Assembly: GCA_020555865.1 (NCBI GenBank)
Contig: JAJCJJ010000001.1
Span: forward strand, 617,926-681,925
Length of the DNA stretch: 64,000 nt
Source of the DNA: a bacterium 210917-DFI.7.65
GTDB taxonomy: Bacteria > Bacillota > Clostridia > Oscillospirales > Oscillospiraceae
Direction of reading: 5' to 3'
Under the pieces are notes generated by a model, which was not told the origin of the DNA, did no database searches, and saw nothing but the letters and a program-made list of their open reading frames with translations. A program made the position numbers and the translations under genes. The stretch's first letter is position 1. Every line of letters begins with the position of its first letter. This document shows positions 49,339-58,325 of the stretch, piece after piece.

Positions 49339-51975
49339 ATGAAAAAAGAACTGCCGAAGGTGTATGACCCCCAGGCTGTGGAAAGCAGCATTTATCAGAT
49401 GTGGATGGACGGAAAGTGCTTTCACTCCGAACCCGATGACAGCAGGAAGCCCTTTACCATTGTTATGCCGCCCCCCAATGTGACGGGACAGCTGCACATG
49501 GGCCACGCCCTGGACTGTACGCTGCAGGATATTCTGATCCGCTATAAGCGTATGCAGGGCTACAACGCCCTGTGGGTGCCCGGCTGCGATCATGCCGGTA
49601 TTGCCACCCAAATCAAGGTGGAGGAAGATCTGCGCGTCAACGAGGGCAAGACCCGCTACGACTTGGGCCGTGCGAAATTCCTCGAGCGGGTGTGGCAGTG
49701 GAAGGAAAAATACGGCGGGCGCATCGTGGCCCAGCAGAAAAAAATGGGTATTTCCTGCGATTGGGACCGCTCCCGCTTCACCATGGACGAGGGCTGTTCC
49801 AAAGCGGTGCGCGAGGTGTTCGTATCCCTGTATGAGAAAGATCTGATCTACAAGGGAAGCCGAATCATCAACTGGTGTCCCCACTGCGTCACGGCCCTGT
49901 CCGACGCAGAAGTGGAATACACCGAAAAGCCGGGCCACCTGTGGCACCTGCGATATCCTATCAAAGGAAGCGATCAGTATTTGGTGGTGGCCACCACCCG
50001 TCCGGAAACCATGATGGGCGACACTGGCGTGGCCGTCAATCCCAATGATGAACGTTATCAGGATCTGATCGGAAAGACCTGCATCCTGCCCATTATGAAC
50101 CGTGAAATTCCCATCGTGGCCGACGACTATGTGGAAATGGGCTTTGGTACCGGCTGCGTGAAGATGACCCCGGCCCACGATCCCAATGACTTCGAAGTGG
50201 GGCTGCGGCACAATCTGGAGACGATCCGCGTGATCGACGACAACGGAAAAATCAACGCCAATGGCGGCCCCTATGAGGGCATGGATCGCTATGAATGCCG
50301 CAAAAAAGTGGTGGAGGATCTGCAGGCGGCGGGCTTCATTGAGAAAATTGAGAATTATAGTCACAACGTAGGCACGTGTTACCGCTGCCACAACGATGTG
50401 GAACCCCTGATCTCTGCCCAGTGGTTTGTGCGCATGGAGCCGCTGGCAAAAGAGGCGCTGCGGGTGGTGAATGACGGTGAGGTGAGATTTGTTCCCGACC
50501 GTTTCTCCAAAACCTACACCAACTGGATGGAAAACGTACACGACTGGTGCATTTCCCGTCAGCTGTGGTGGGGCCATCAAATTCCCGCCTGGTACTGTGC
50601 CGACTGCGGCCATATTAACGTCAGCCGCGAGGATCCCACTCAGTGCGAAGCCTGTGGCAGCACCCAGCTCATTCGGGACGAGGATGTACTGGACACTTGG
50701 TTTTCCAGTGCGCTGTGGCCTTTCAGTACGCTGGGCTGGCCGGAAAAAACGCCGGAGTTGGAGTATTATTACCCCACCTCCGTGCTGGTTACGGGATATG
50801 ATATCATTTTCTTCTGGGTGGCCCGTATGATCTTCTCCGGTTGTGAGCATATGAAAAAATATCCCTTTGACACGGTGCTGATCCACGGTCTGGTGCGCGA
50901 CGATAAAGGCCGCAAAATGTCCAAATCCCTGGGCAACGGCATCGACCCGCTGGAAATGGCGGAGCAGTACGGCGCAGACGCTCTGCGCTTCAATCTGGTC
51001 ACTGGCAACAGTCCTGGAAACGATATGCGTTTTTATGTGGAGAAGTGCGAAGCCATGCGCAATTTTGCCAACAAGATTTGGAACGCATCCCGTTTTTTGA
51101 TGATGAATCTGACCGTAGAGGATTGCGCCCTGCCGCCCGTAGACGAGTTGGAACTGGAGGACAAATGGGTACTCAGCCGCCTGAACAAGCTGATTCGCGA
51201 TGTGACGGCGAATCTTGACAGTTATGAATTGGGCGTGGCATCAGCCAATGTGTACGATTTTATCTGGGATACCTACTGCGATTGGTACATCGAACTGACC
51301 AAGACTCGTCTGACCGGCGAAGATGCCCGGAGCAAAGAGAATGCCCAGCGGGTGCTGTGTTATGTGTGGGAGCAGGTGCTGGCCATGCTGCATCCGTTCA
51401 TGCCCTTTATCACCGAGGAGATCTGGCAGGCGCTGCCCCACAGCGGCGACTTCCTGATGACCTCTCCCTGGCCCGAGGCAAAGACGGAATTTGATTTTTC
51501 TGCCGAGGAGGAGGCCATGGAGGCGGTGATGGCGGCGATCAATGCCGTGCGCAGCCGCCGCAGCGAAATGAATGTGCCGCCATCCCGCAAGGCGGCGTTG
51601 ATCCTGGTCACCGATACGCCGGCGATCTATACTCAGGGCGCGCATTTTATCAAGCGTCTGGCCTGTGTGTCGGAGTTGACGGTGACGGACGCCGCCCCCT
51701 CTGACGCGGCTGGAATGGTGACGCTGGCCACGGCGGACGCTTCGCTCTATCTGCCGCTGGCGGATCTGGTGGATGTGGAGCAGGAACTGGCGCGCATTGC
51801 CAAGGAAAAGGAGAAGGCGGAGGAAGGACTTAGACGCATCGAAGCAAAGCTGAGCAATGAAAACTTTGTGTCCAAAGCCCCGGCCAATGTGGTGGAGGGT
51901 CAGCGCCAGCAAGCGGAAAAATACCGTGCGCTGATTGCCAAGCTGGAAGAAAGCGCCGCGCAAATGCGTTCCTGA
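49339..51975 (+). CDS. valS: Valine-tRNA ligase
   Basis: An 878-residue class I synthetase of normal length. FTIVMPPPNVTGQLHMGHAL holds the HIGH site, GCDHAGIATQIKVE follows, and GRKMSKSLGNGIDP is the KMSKS loop. The editing domain (TTRPETMMGDTGVAVNP) is present between them. The C-terminus (residues 810-878) is a basic/acidic coiled coil that grips the tRNA. It is expressed behind the valine T-box and ends at a strong terminator. Confidence 0.98.
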   Translation: MKKELPKVYDPQAVESSIYQMWMDGKCFHSEPDDSRKPFTIVMPPPNVTGQLHMGHALDCTLQDILIRYKRMQGYNALWVPGCDHAGIATQIKVEEDLRVNEGKTRYDLGRAKFLERVWQWKEKYGGRIVAQQKKMGISCDWDRSRFTMDEGCSKAVREVFVSLYEKDLIYKGSRIINWCPHCVTALSDAEVEYTEKPGHLWHLRYPIKGSDQYLVVATTRPETMMGDTGVAVNPNDERYQDLIGKTCILPIMNREIPIVADDYVEMGFGTGCVKMTPAHDPNDFEVGLRHNLETIRVIDDNGKINANGGPYEGMDRYECRKKVVEDLQAAGFIEKIENYSHNVGTCYRCHNDVEPLISAQWFVRMEPLAKEALRVVNDGEVRFVPDRFSKTYTNWMENVHDWCISRQLWWGHQIPAWYCADCGHINVSREDPTQCEACGSTQLIRDEDVLDTWFSSALWPFSTLGWPEKTPELEYYYPTSVLVTGYDIIFFWVARMIFSGCEHMKKYPFDTVLIHGLVRDDKGRKMSKSLGNGIDPLEMAEQYGADALRFNLVTGNSPGNDMRFYVEKCEAMRNFANKIWNASRFLMMNLTVEDCALPPVDELELEDKWVLSRLNKLIRDVTANLDSYELGVASANVYDFIWDTYCDWYIELTKTRLTGEDARSKENAQRVLCYVWEQVLAMLHPFMPFITEEIWQALPHSGDFLMTSPWPEAKTEFDFSAEEEAMEAVMAAINAVRSRRSEMNVPPSRKAALILVTDTPAIYTQGAHFIKRLACVSELTVTDAAPSDAAGMVTLATADASLYLPLADLVDVEQELARIAKEKEKAEEGLRRIEAKLSNENFVSKAPANVVEGQRQQAEKYRALIAKLEESAAQMRS

Positions 51976-52038
51976 CGGCAAAAAAGGCCGCAGCTGCACG
52001 CTGCTTCGACAAACTCCGTTCTCAATAAGCGATAAAAT

Positions 52039-52077
52039 GAGGATACTGCGTGAAAAACGCAGTATCCTCGTTTTTTT
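52039..52077 (+). terminator. Terminator after valS
   Basis: GAGGATACTGCGT (52039-52051), loop GAAAA, perfect complement 52057-52069, then seven T. Confidence 0.93.
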
Positions 52078-52224
52078 CTTTCCGGAGGAGCGCTCCGGAA
52101 TGCAGAAACACCGCAGCGGCCCTGTCCGGCGATCGGAAGGAAGAGAAAACGCGGCCGCGCAAGGACGGTATGCACGGCATACTAAAACATGAATTTGATC
52201 CGCGAAGGAAAAGGGAGTGGAACG

Positions 52225-52548
52225 ATGAAAGTGACTGCAAAACGAATCGACCGGGACCTGACGCTGCAGCTGCACGGCGAGTTGGACCATCACGGAGCCA
52301 AAGAAGTCATGCTGGAAATCGACCGGCATTTGGATGTGGCTCTGCCGCTGCGGACGACGCTGGATTTTTCTGGTGTATCCTTTATGGACTCTTCCGGCAT
52401 TGCCGTGATCCTGCGGTTGTATAAACGGATGCAGAATCTGGGCGGAAGCATGCGCGTGACCCATGTACAGCCCCAGGCCATGCGGGTACTGCGGGCCGCC
52501 AGCATCGGCAGCGTTGTGACCATTGAAAAGGAGGCAGAAAAGCTGTGA
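52225..52548 (+). CDS. spoIIAA: Anti-sigma F factor antagonist SpoIIAA
   Basis: A 107-residue STAS-domain protein. Phosphorylation of S57 in VSFMDSSGIAVIL by SpoIIAB inactivates it; the dephosphorylated form frees sigma F in the forespore. LTLQLHGELDHHGAKEVMLE at the N-terminus is typical. GGGAGTGG precedes the ATG. It is the first gene of the spoIIA operon. A hairpin (TCCGGAG/CTCCGGA, 52081-52099) and a GTATGC-ACG-GCATAC palindrome (52168-52182) lie in the upstream gap. Confidence 0.93.
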   Translation: MKVTAKRIDRDLTLQLHGELDHHGAKEVMLEIDRHLDVALPLRTTLDFSGVSFMDSSGIAVILRLYKRMQNLGGSMRVTHVQPQAMRVLRAASIGSVVTIEKEAEKL

Positions 52549-52988
52549 GAGCAGAAAACAAAATGCAAATCGATTTTTTGAGCAAAAGCAGCAATGAAGG
52601 GTTTGCTCGGCTGGCTGTGGCAGGCTTTGCGGCCCAGCTGGATCCTACGCTGGAAGAAATCGGAGATATCAAAACGGCCGTCAGTGAAGCGGTGACAAAC
52701 GCTATTGTCCATGCTTACCCCGATTCCATCGGTCGCATCCGCATTCAGGCACGGCTGTATGCGGGCGGAATACTGGAATTGGTGGTGCGGGACTGGGGTG
52801 TGGGTATAGCCGATGTGGATGAGGCGCGCCGTCCCATGTTCACCACCGGAGGGGAGGAGCGCAGCGGTATGGGCTTTACCATCATGGAGAGCTTTATGGA
52901 CTCCCTGCGTGTGCGCTCGGCGCCGGGCAAAGGAACTGTGGTGACCATGAAGCGCAAAATCGCGCTGCGCGGTGGCGAAGCGCAATGA
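52545..52988 (+). CDS. spoIIAB: Anti-sigma F factor / serine kinase SpoIIAB
   Basis: A 147-residue GHKL kinase that holds sigma F inactive and phosphorylates SpoIIAA. The N box is AVSEAVTNAIVHAYPDS, the G1 box VVRDWGVGIADVDEA and the G2 box GEERSGMGFTIMESF. The GTG start overlaps the SpoIIAA stop (GTGA); an internal ATG at 52563 is also possible. The stop in turn overlaps the sigF start. Confidence 0.95.
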   Translation: MRAENKMQIDFLSKSSNEGFARLAVAGFAAQLDPTLEEIGDIKTAVSEAVTNAIVHAYPDSIGRIRIQARLYAGGILELVVRDWGVGIADVDEARRPMFTTGGEERSGMGFTIMESFMDSLRVRSAPGKGTVVTMKRKIALRGGEAQ

Positions 52989-53698
52989 CGAAGGAGATGC
53001 GCGTCCTGCTGCGGCGCGCTGGAAAGGGCGACAACGACGCCTGCGAAAAGCTGATTGAGGAAAACAGCGGACTTATTTGGAGCATTGTGCGCCGCTACTG
53101 CGGACGCGGAGTGGAGGCAGAGGATCTGTATCAGTTGGGGTGCCTCGGCTTTTTGAAAGCGGTGCGCGGTTTTGATGAAGCCTTCGGAACCGAGTTTTCT
53201 ACATATGCCGTTCCCAAAATCAGCGGCGAGATCCGCCGTTTTCTGCGGGATGACGGAACGATCAAGGTGGGACGCACGCTCAAACAGCGTGCTGCTCAAA
53301 TTGCAGTCGTGCGGGAACGGCTGCGCGGTGCCTTCGGGCGGGAGCCTGCTCTGTCGGAGCTGGCGGCGGAGACAGGTCTGAGCGCAGAGGAAATCGCCGC
53401 TGCGGAGCTGTCCGCCGCTGCGCCGGAATCATTGCAGCAGGAGACGGCGGAGGGGCTGACCCTGGAGAGTATCCTGCGCGCTGAGGACGGGGAAGAAACC
53501 ATGCTGCGCACGTTGGCGCTGCGTCAGGCGGTGGAAGCGCTTCCGGAAAAAGAACGCACGATCATTGCGCTTCGCTATTTCAGAGCCTATACGCAGCAGG
53601 AGTGTGCCGCAGTGGTGCATATATCACAGGTGCAGGTTTCCCGGCTGGAAAAACGGGCGCTCAAACAGCTGCGTACCTTAGTCGGTGCGGGGGAGTGA
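52985..53698 (+). CDS. sigF: RNA polymerase sporulation sigma factor SigF
   Basis: A 237-residue sigma factor, the first forespore-specific sigma. Region 2: LIEENSGLIWSIVRRYCGRG and YQLGCLGFLKAVRGFDEAFG. Region 3: RRFLRDDGTIKVGRTLKQRA. Region 4 ends with YTQQECAAVVHISQVQVSRL. The start ATG overlaps the SpoIIAB stop. Its 3' end overlaps the convergent gene by 21 bases, leaving no room for a separate terminator. Confidence 0.96.
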   Translation: MTKEMRVLLRRAGKGDNDACEKLIEENSGLIWSIVRRYCGRGVEAEDLYQLGCLGFLKAVRGFDEAFGTEFSTYAVPKISGEIRRFLRDDGTIKVGRTLKQRAAQIAVVRERLRGAFGREPALSELAAETGLSAEEIAAAELSAAAPESLQQETAEGLTLESILRAEDGEETMLRTLALRQAVEALPEKERTIIALRYFRAYTQQECAAVVHISQVQVSRLEKRALKQLRTLVGAGE

Positions 53699-54490
53699 CG
53701 GGGCGTTTGGGACAGGCGGCAGTTCGTCCTCCACTTGGAAATAGGATTCATCCTGAAATTCCGTCATGTCACTGCGGTAGCGCAGAGGCAGGTTGCTGCG
53801 CTGGCAGCGGAGATTAGTGCGCTCTCGGATGGCAATGGCATCGTAAAACGTTTTCCAGAGTCTGCGGAAGGCAGCCTCGGCGCGGCTGGGTCTGGCCATG
53901 GTATAAGAATCCAGCGGCGTGATGATCCAGTGCCCGCGGCAGTGCACCAGTGCTTCTTTGTGTGTGCGGTCGTAGATCAGAAAATCCTGATCGGCGAAGC
54001 GCTCGCAGAAATGGTGGCGCAAAGCGGGGAGCACGCGGTTTTTCGGCGCAATCTCGGCGGCGTACAGCCCCTCAAACTTCGAAAAGCGAACGAAACCGCG
54101 CAGTTTTTCCAATTCGGTGTCCATGTGCCGCACAGCGCTGTACAGCGGATACAAATCCGGATCGGCCGGATTTCTAACAAACGAAGGGCCTTCACGGTAC
54201 AGCCGGCAGACCAGGCGGTAGATCCGCAGTTCCCGGTTTGGAAGGCAGGTGAGATGGGCGAGCCGGATCAGCTTTGCCGTTGCTGCAGAGCGGGCGCATA
54301 CGCTGTTCCAAATGCGCTTTGCATGGCCTTTGTCCGTTTCCACAGTGTGAACGGCATACAGCGAAATCTGTTCCCGGCCGGTTTCCAGAATGGAAACCGG
54401 CCGTTCTTTGCGGGTATAACTGTCAAAGATACAGCACAGAAGTCCGGAAAAAGAACCGTCGTATTCGTAGATGCATTCGCTCCATGTCAC
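53678..54490 (-). CDS. DNA metabolism protein, TIGR03915/DUF4130 family (radical SAM partner)
   Basis: A 270-residue protein. The GTG at 54488-54490, with GAAAGGAAG upstream, overlaps the preceding stop as GTGA and gives VTWSECIYEYDGSFSGLLCC, the usual start of this family. VNRLCLVYREG-like sequence (here RLVCRLYREGPSFVRN) and LRGFVRFSKFEGLYAAEIAP fit too, as does HHFCERFADQDFLIYDRTH. The family regularly sits beside the TIGR03916 radical SAM protein and a uracil-DNA-glycosylase-like domain, hence the suggested DNA repair role. Biochemical function is unknown. Confidence 0.85.
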   Translation of the reverse strand: MTWSECIYEYDGSFSGLLCCIFDSYTRKERPVSILETGREQISLYAVHTVETDKGHAKRIWNSVCARSAATAKLIRLAHLTCLPNRELRIYRLVCRLYREGPSFVRNPADPDLYPLYSAVRHMDTELEKLRGFVRFSKFEGLYAAEIAPKNRVLPALRHHFCERFADQDFLIYDRTHKEALVHCRGHWIITPLDSYTMARPSRAEAAFRRLWKTFYDAIAIRERTNLRCQRSNLPLRYRSDMTEFQDESYFQVEDELPPVPNAPSLPRTD

Positions 54491-55773
54491 GGCGCCAACT
54501 TCCTTTCTGTCTCTGCTGGAAATAGACTTAGCTGTTCGCCTGCCTCGCCGGGCAGCTCTTTTGCCTCCAGCATGGTCAGCGTGCGGCGCACGCTCTCCTC
54601 CCGGAATCGTATGCCGGCGGCCATTTTTCCATTGCAGGTGATGAAGTACTGTGCACGTTTGAGGACGACCCGCAGTTTTTTGAGCACGTCGAAATCCAGG
54701 CGGCAGGTGCGGCGCGCTGAGAGAATACGCCTGGCGCATACAGTACCGATACCCGGCACGCGCAGAAGCATTTCATAATCGGCGGTGGAAACCTCTATCG
54801 GGAACTGCTCCAGATGATGAAGCGCCCAGCTGCATTTTGGATCCAATGCAGGATCAAAATTGGGGCAGGCTTCATCCAGCAGTTCTTCGGCAGTGAAGCC
54901 GTAAAAACGCAGCAGCCAGTCGGCCTGGTACAGGCGATGCTCCCGCAGGAGGGGCGGCTTGCTGCCTTTGGCCGGCAGCAGAGCATGTTCTGTTACCGGA
55001 ATATAAGCGGAGTAAAAGACGCGCTTGAGATGATATTTTCGGTACAAACTCTGGCTGAGATGCAGGATATGCCGGTCGTCTTCCGGCGTGGCGCCGATGA
55101 TCATCTGAGTGCTCTGCCCAGCTGGGGCAAACCGGGGCGTATGACGGTAACGGGTCAGATCGTATCGGTTTTCCTGCAGGGTATCGGCAATGCGGCCCAT
55201 GGGCTTGAAAATGGAGGCTTTGCTTTTTTCCGGACACAACATTTTTAGAGCCTGCTCTGAGGGAAGCTCGATATTCACACTCAATCGGTCGGCCAAAAGC
55301 CCTAATTGCTGCACCAGTTCCGGCGCTGCTCCGGGGATGGCCTTGGCGTGGATATAGCCGTTGAACCGGTATTCTCCGCGTAGCAGAGACAGGCATTGGA
55401 TCATTCGTTCCATGGTGTAGTCTGCATTTTTCAGCACACCGGAGGAAAGAAACAACCCTTCAATGTAGTTTCGGCGGTAAAAGCCGATCGTCAGCTCTGC
55501 CAATTCCCGGGGCGTAAAGGCTGTGCGGCGTACTTCGCTGCTGCTGCGGTTGATGCAGTATTTGCAGTCATAAATACAGTAGTTGCTCATCAGCACTTTG
55601 AGCAGGGTGATGCACCGCCCATCGGCGGAAAAGCTGTGGCAGCATCCGTTGATTGCGGACGTGGTATTGCCTACCCGGCCCTGCTGATAACTGCGTTTTA
55701 CGCCGCTGGAGGTGCAGGCCACATCATATTTTGCTGCATCGGCCAGCAATTCCAGTTTTTCCAGAAGCTCCAT
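54487..55773 (-). CDS. Putative DNA modification/repair radical SAM protein (TIGR03916 family)
   Basis: A 428-residue radical SAM enzyme. The cluster motif is C66-x3-C70-x2-C73 in LMSNYCIYDCKYCINRSS. SADGRCITLLKVLMSN before it and KAIPGAAPELVQQLGLLADR are family features. The C-terminal third has a helix-hairpin-helix, LRVPGIGTVCARRILSARR, which suggests DNA binding. The start chosen is the ATG at 55773; an upstream TTG is possible. It is transcribed from a promoter that carries LexA-like boxes, and the stop overlaps the start of the partner gene. Confidence 0.9.
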   Translation of the reverse strand: MELLEKLELLADAAKYDVACTSSGVKRSYQQGRVGNTTSAINGCCHSFSADGRCITLLKVLMSNYCIYDCKYCINRSSSEVRRTAFTPRELAELTIGFYRRNYIEGLFLSSGVLKNADYTMERMIQCLSLLRGEYRFNGYIHAKAIPGAAPELVQQLGLLADRLSVNIELPSEQALKMLCPEKSKASIFKPMGRIADTLQENRYDLTRYRHTPRFAPAGQSTQMIIGATPEDDRHILHLSQSLYRKYHLKRVFYSAYIPVTEHALLPAKGSKPPLLREHRLYQADWLLRFYGFTAEELLDEACPNFDPALDPKCSWALHHLEQFPIEVSTADYEMLLRVPGIGTVCARRILSARRTCRLDFDVLKKLRVVLKRAQYFITCNGKMAAGIRFREESVRRTLTMLEAKELPGEAGEQLSLFPAETERKLAP

Positions 55774-55787
55774 GGTTTCCACCGCCT

Positions 55788-55836
55788 GAAACAAATGTTC
55801 TGATTATAATATATAGAATAAATGTTCGATTGTCAA
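55788..55836 (-). promoter_or_regulatory. Promoter with two LexA-like (SOS) boxes
   Basis: On the minus strand: TTGACA (55831-55836), 17 bases, TATATT (55808-55813). CGAACATTTATTC (55816-55828) fills the spacer and AGAACATTTGTTTC (55788-55801) lies downstream. Both are near matches to the Bacillota LexA box CGAACRNRYGTTYC. Confidence 0.6.
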
Positions 55837-55891
55837 GGGAGAAGCAGGTTTTTGAATATGCTGCAGATGTATTTCCAGGCCTTTCAGCCTG

Positions 55892-55941
55892 TTGACAGCG
55901 AAAGAAAATGTGCTATGATGTAATTAGATGACACATCATCT
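55892..55941 (+). promoter_or_regulatory. marR promoter and palindromic operator
   Basis: TTGACA (55892-55897), 16 bases, TATGAT (55914-55919) with upstream TGC. A palindrome AGATGA-CACA-TCATCT (55926-55941) covers the start site, a likely MarR operator. Confidence 0.65.
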
Positions 55942-55955
55942 TTTTGAGGTGTACA

Positions 55956-56420
55956 ATGGATATTACAAAGCGGCAGATCACGAAAATTGCAAGAGAGGTC
56001 AGTAAATTTACCGTCCGAACCTTGCGTGACACCGGGATCGGAACGGGAGAGCTGGATGTTCTCCATACGATCCGTAAAAACCCGGGCATTACGCAGGCCA
56101 GTGTCTGCAGGATCCTTGGCATCGATAAGGGCCTGGCAGCGCGCCAGACGGCAAGTCTGGAAGGAAAAGGCTATATCACCCGGCAGGAGAATCCGGAGGA
56201 TGGCCGCAGCCAACTGCTGTTTGCCGCCCCACAGGCAGAGGCGCTGAAAAACTCCAAGGCTCAGATCGAAGCTGCCTTTTATGAATGGCTCCTGGAAGGG
56301 CTGGACGAAGAACAGCAATCCGAATTTGCCCGTCTGCTGTGTATTCTTTATGAGCGCTGCAAGCAGGAAAGCAAAGCAGAGTTCCCGCATATGACAGAGC
56401 GTATCCAAAAAGAGGAATGA
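55956..56420 (+). CDS. MarR family transcriptional regulator
   Basis: A 154-residue winged-helix protein. ELDVLHTIRKNPGITQASVC, then RILGIDKGLAARQTASLEGK, then GYITRQENPEDGRSQLLFAA, are the helix-turn-helix and wing of the MarR family. GAGGT precedes the ATG by 7 bases. The MFS transporter gene begins 3 bases after the stop, so the protein probably represses its own promoter and the exporter until a ligand binds. Confidence 0.93.
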   Translation: MDITKRQITKIAREVSKFTVRTLRDTGIGTGELDVLHTIRKNPGITQASVCRILGIDKGLAARQTASLEGKGYITRQENPEDGRSQLLFAAPQAEALKNSKAQIEAAFYEWLLEGLDEEQQSEFARLLCILYERCKQESKAEFPHMTERIQKEE

Positions 56421-56423
56421 ACT

Positions 56424-57683
56424 ATGAAAAACGGGAAAACAAAGAAGCTGTCGTTTGCCATGCAGTTCATTGTGCTGTTCGGTATCGTCAGCCTGTTTTC
56501 GGACATGACCCACGAAGGCGCATCCAGTATCCGTGGCGCTTATCTGTCGCTTCTGGGGGCTTCCGCCGCCACTATTGGTTTTGTATCCGGTCTGGGAGAG
56601 CTGGTAGGTTATTCCATGCGTTATTTTTTTGGAAAGCTGACCGATAAAACCAGACTGTATTGGCCGATGGTTCTTCTCGGTTATGGGGTGGATATCCTTG
56701 CGGTGCCGGCTCTGGCGCTGGTGGGGGAAGACGGCTGGATCTGGGCCTGCGGCCTGCTGCTTGTACAGCGTATGGGCAAAGCCATCAAGAAACCGGCAAA
56801 GGATACGGTGATGTCTTTTGCGGCTTCGCAGGAAGGTGCAGGGAAGAGTTTCGGCATTCAGGAGCTGCTGGATCAGATTGGTGCGTTTCTCGGCCCGGTA
56901 TTGCTGTATATCGTCATGCTGTTCAAAACAGACGGTACCACTTTTGAGGTGTATGCGTTCTGCTTCGCAGTGCTGGCCGTCCCGGGGGCGGCTACCCTGA
57001 TTTTGCTGCTGCTGACAAAGCGCAGGTTTCCGAATCCGGAGCGGTTTGAACCGGAGCCGAAGGAGTACCGTCCGTTTCAGATGAAAAGGGAGTTCGTCCT
57101 TTATATTGCCGGGATCAGCCTGTTTGCTTTTGGCTTTATTGATTATTCGATCGTAATTATGCACATTTCCCGCACGTTTACCGCGTTCTCGCCCCAATTG
57201 GAGCAGACGGCAGGCCTGATTACCACCGGTACACTGCCCCTGCTGTATGCCGGGGCCATGCTGGTGGATGCAGTGGCGGCCCTGATTTTCGGATTTCTTT
57301 ATGACAAACACGGAGCGGCGGCGCTGGTGCTGTCCACGTTGATCAGCGCGCCTTTTTCGGTGTTCATTTTTGCTTTTCATTCGGTACCTTTGCTGCTGCT
57401 GGGCATTGCACTGTGGGGTGTGGGGATGGGAGCACAGGAATCGATTTTGAAAGCGGCCGTGACCGGTATGGTGCCTAAAAGCAGCCGTGCGACAGGATAC
57501 GGTATTTTTGAATGTTCGTTCGGTGTGTTTTGGTTTATGGGAAGCTGGCTGCTGGGGGTACTGTATGATGCCAGTCTTCCCGCAATGGTGGCGGTGTCCG
57601 TCCTGGCGCAGTTGGCGGCGATTCCGCTGTACCTCCGGTCGGCGCAGCTGCATAAGGCAGCGCGCCGGAATCTGCCGCAGTAA
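56424..57683 (+). CDS. MFS transporter
   Basis: A 419-residue, twelve-helix major facilitator. The N-terminal domain has LFSDMTHEGASSIRGAYLSL and a loop-2/3 signature YFFGKLTDKTRLYW. LVQRMGKAIKKPAKDTVMSF and LLDQIGAFLGPVLLYIV recall a family of drug or small-molecule exporters often annotated as MFS without substrate. The second half repeats the FGFLYDKHGAAAL motif. It is co-transcribed with marR, consistent with an inducible efflux pump. Confidence 0.9.
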   Translation: MKNGKTKKLSFAMQFIVLFGIVSLFSDMTHEGASSIRGAYLSLLGASAATIGFVSGLGELVGYSMRYFFGKLTDKTRLYWPMVLLGYGVDILAVPALALVGEDGWIWACGLLLVQRMGKAIKKPAKDTVMSFAASQEGAGKSFGIQELLDQIGAFLGPVLLYIVMLFKTDGTTFEVYAFCFAVLAVPGAATLILLLLTKRRFPNPERFEPEPKEYRPFQMKREFVLYIAGISLFAFGFIDYSIVIMHISRTFTAFSPQLEQTAGLITTGTLPLLYAGAMLVDAVAALIFGFLYDKHGAAALVLSTLISAPFSVFIFAFHSVPLLLLGIALWGVGMGAQESILKAAVTGMVPKSSRATGYGIFECSFGVFWFMGSWLLGVLYDASLPAMVAVSVLAQLAAIPLYLRSAQLHKAARRNLPQ

Positions 57684-57781
57684 GCAGAGATGCAGAGTTC
57701 TGCAGAAAGCCGATAGGCCATCCAGCATCATATATATCCAAAAAGGAGGAAGCGCTGTCCGGTACGGCGCAGAGAGTGAAT

Positions 57782-58267
57782 ATGGAGATCAGAGCGACAC
57801 GAGAACAGGATTTGGAGCGTGTGATGGCGCTGTATGCTGCCGCACGAACCTTTATGCAGCAAACCGGAAACCCGGATCAATGGAGGGAAGGGTATCCGCC
57901 GCGCGCATTAATTGCCCGGGAAATCGAACAGGGAAACAGCTTTGTCTGTATGGAAGGCGAAACGATTGCAGCGGTGTTTTCGCTGATTATGGGGGAAGAT
58001 CCCACCTATGCGGCTATTTACGACGGCGCTTGGCTCAGCGATGCGCCCTATGGTACAGTACACCGCGTCTGTGTGGCGTGTCATGGCGGCGGTGTGGGCG
58101 CGTACTGCCTGGATTGGTGCCTGCGCCGTTGCGGCAACGTGCGCATCGATACCCACCGGGACAATCAACCAATGCAGGCCCTTTTGAAAAAATGCGGCTT
58201 TGCATACTGCGGACGCATTTTCCTGGCAGACGGTTCTGAACGCATTGCCTTTCAAAAAACACTGTGA
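57782..58267 (+). CDS. GNAT family N-acetyltransferase
   Basis: A 161-residue GNAT protein. MEIRATREQDLERVMALYAA is the N-terminal strand-helix. VHRVCVACHGGGVGAYCLDW carries the acetyl-CoA loop, though its usual Q/R-x2-G-x-G/A reads H-G-G-G-V-G. The sequence FLIAD-like end FLADGSERIAFQKTL closes the fold. A GTG two codons earlier is an alternative start. Substrate unknown. It lies 98 bases after the MFS gene, with AAAGGAGG in the gap but too far from the start to be its ribosome site. Confidence 0.85.
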   Translation: MEIRATREQDLERVMALYAAARTFMQQTGNPDQWREGYPPRALIAREIEQGNSFVCMEGETIAAVFSLIMGEDPTYAAIYDGAWLSDAPYGTVHRVCVACHGGGVGAYCLDWCLRRCGNVRIDTHRDNQPMQALLKKCGFAYCGRIFLADGSERIAFQKTL

Positions 58268-58282
58268 TCAGCTCAAAAACAA

Positions 58283-58319
58283 ATCCGCGCTTTTCCGTTC
58301 AAAACGGAGAAGCGCGGAT
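58283..58319 (-). terminator. Terminator of the threonine aldolase gene
   Basis: ATCCGCGCTTTTCCGTT (58283-58299) pairs with AACGGAGAAGCGCGGAT (58303-58319). On the minus strand it is followed by TTGTTTTTG. It may also serve the convergent GNAT gene. Confidence 0.7.
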
Positions 58320-58325
58320 GGATTC

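Noticed and set aside
55884-57731. A 615-codon antisense frame opposite the marR and MFS genes
   Set aside because: It covers two well-supported genes plus an intergenic promoter and has no recognisable protein features.
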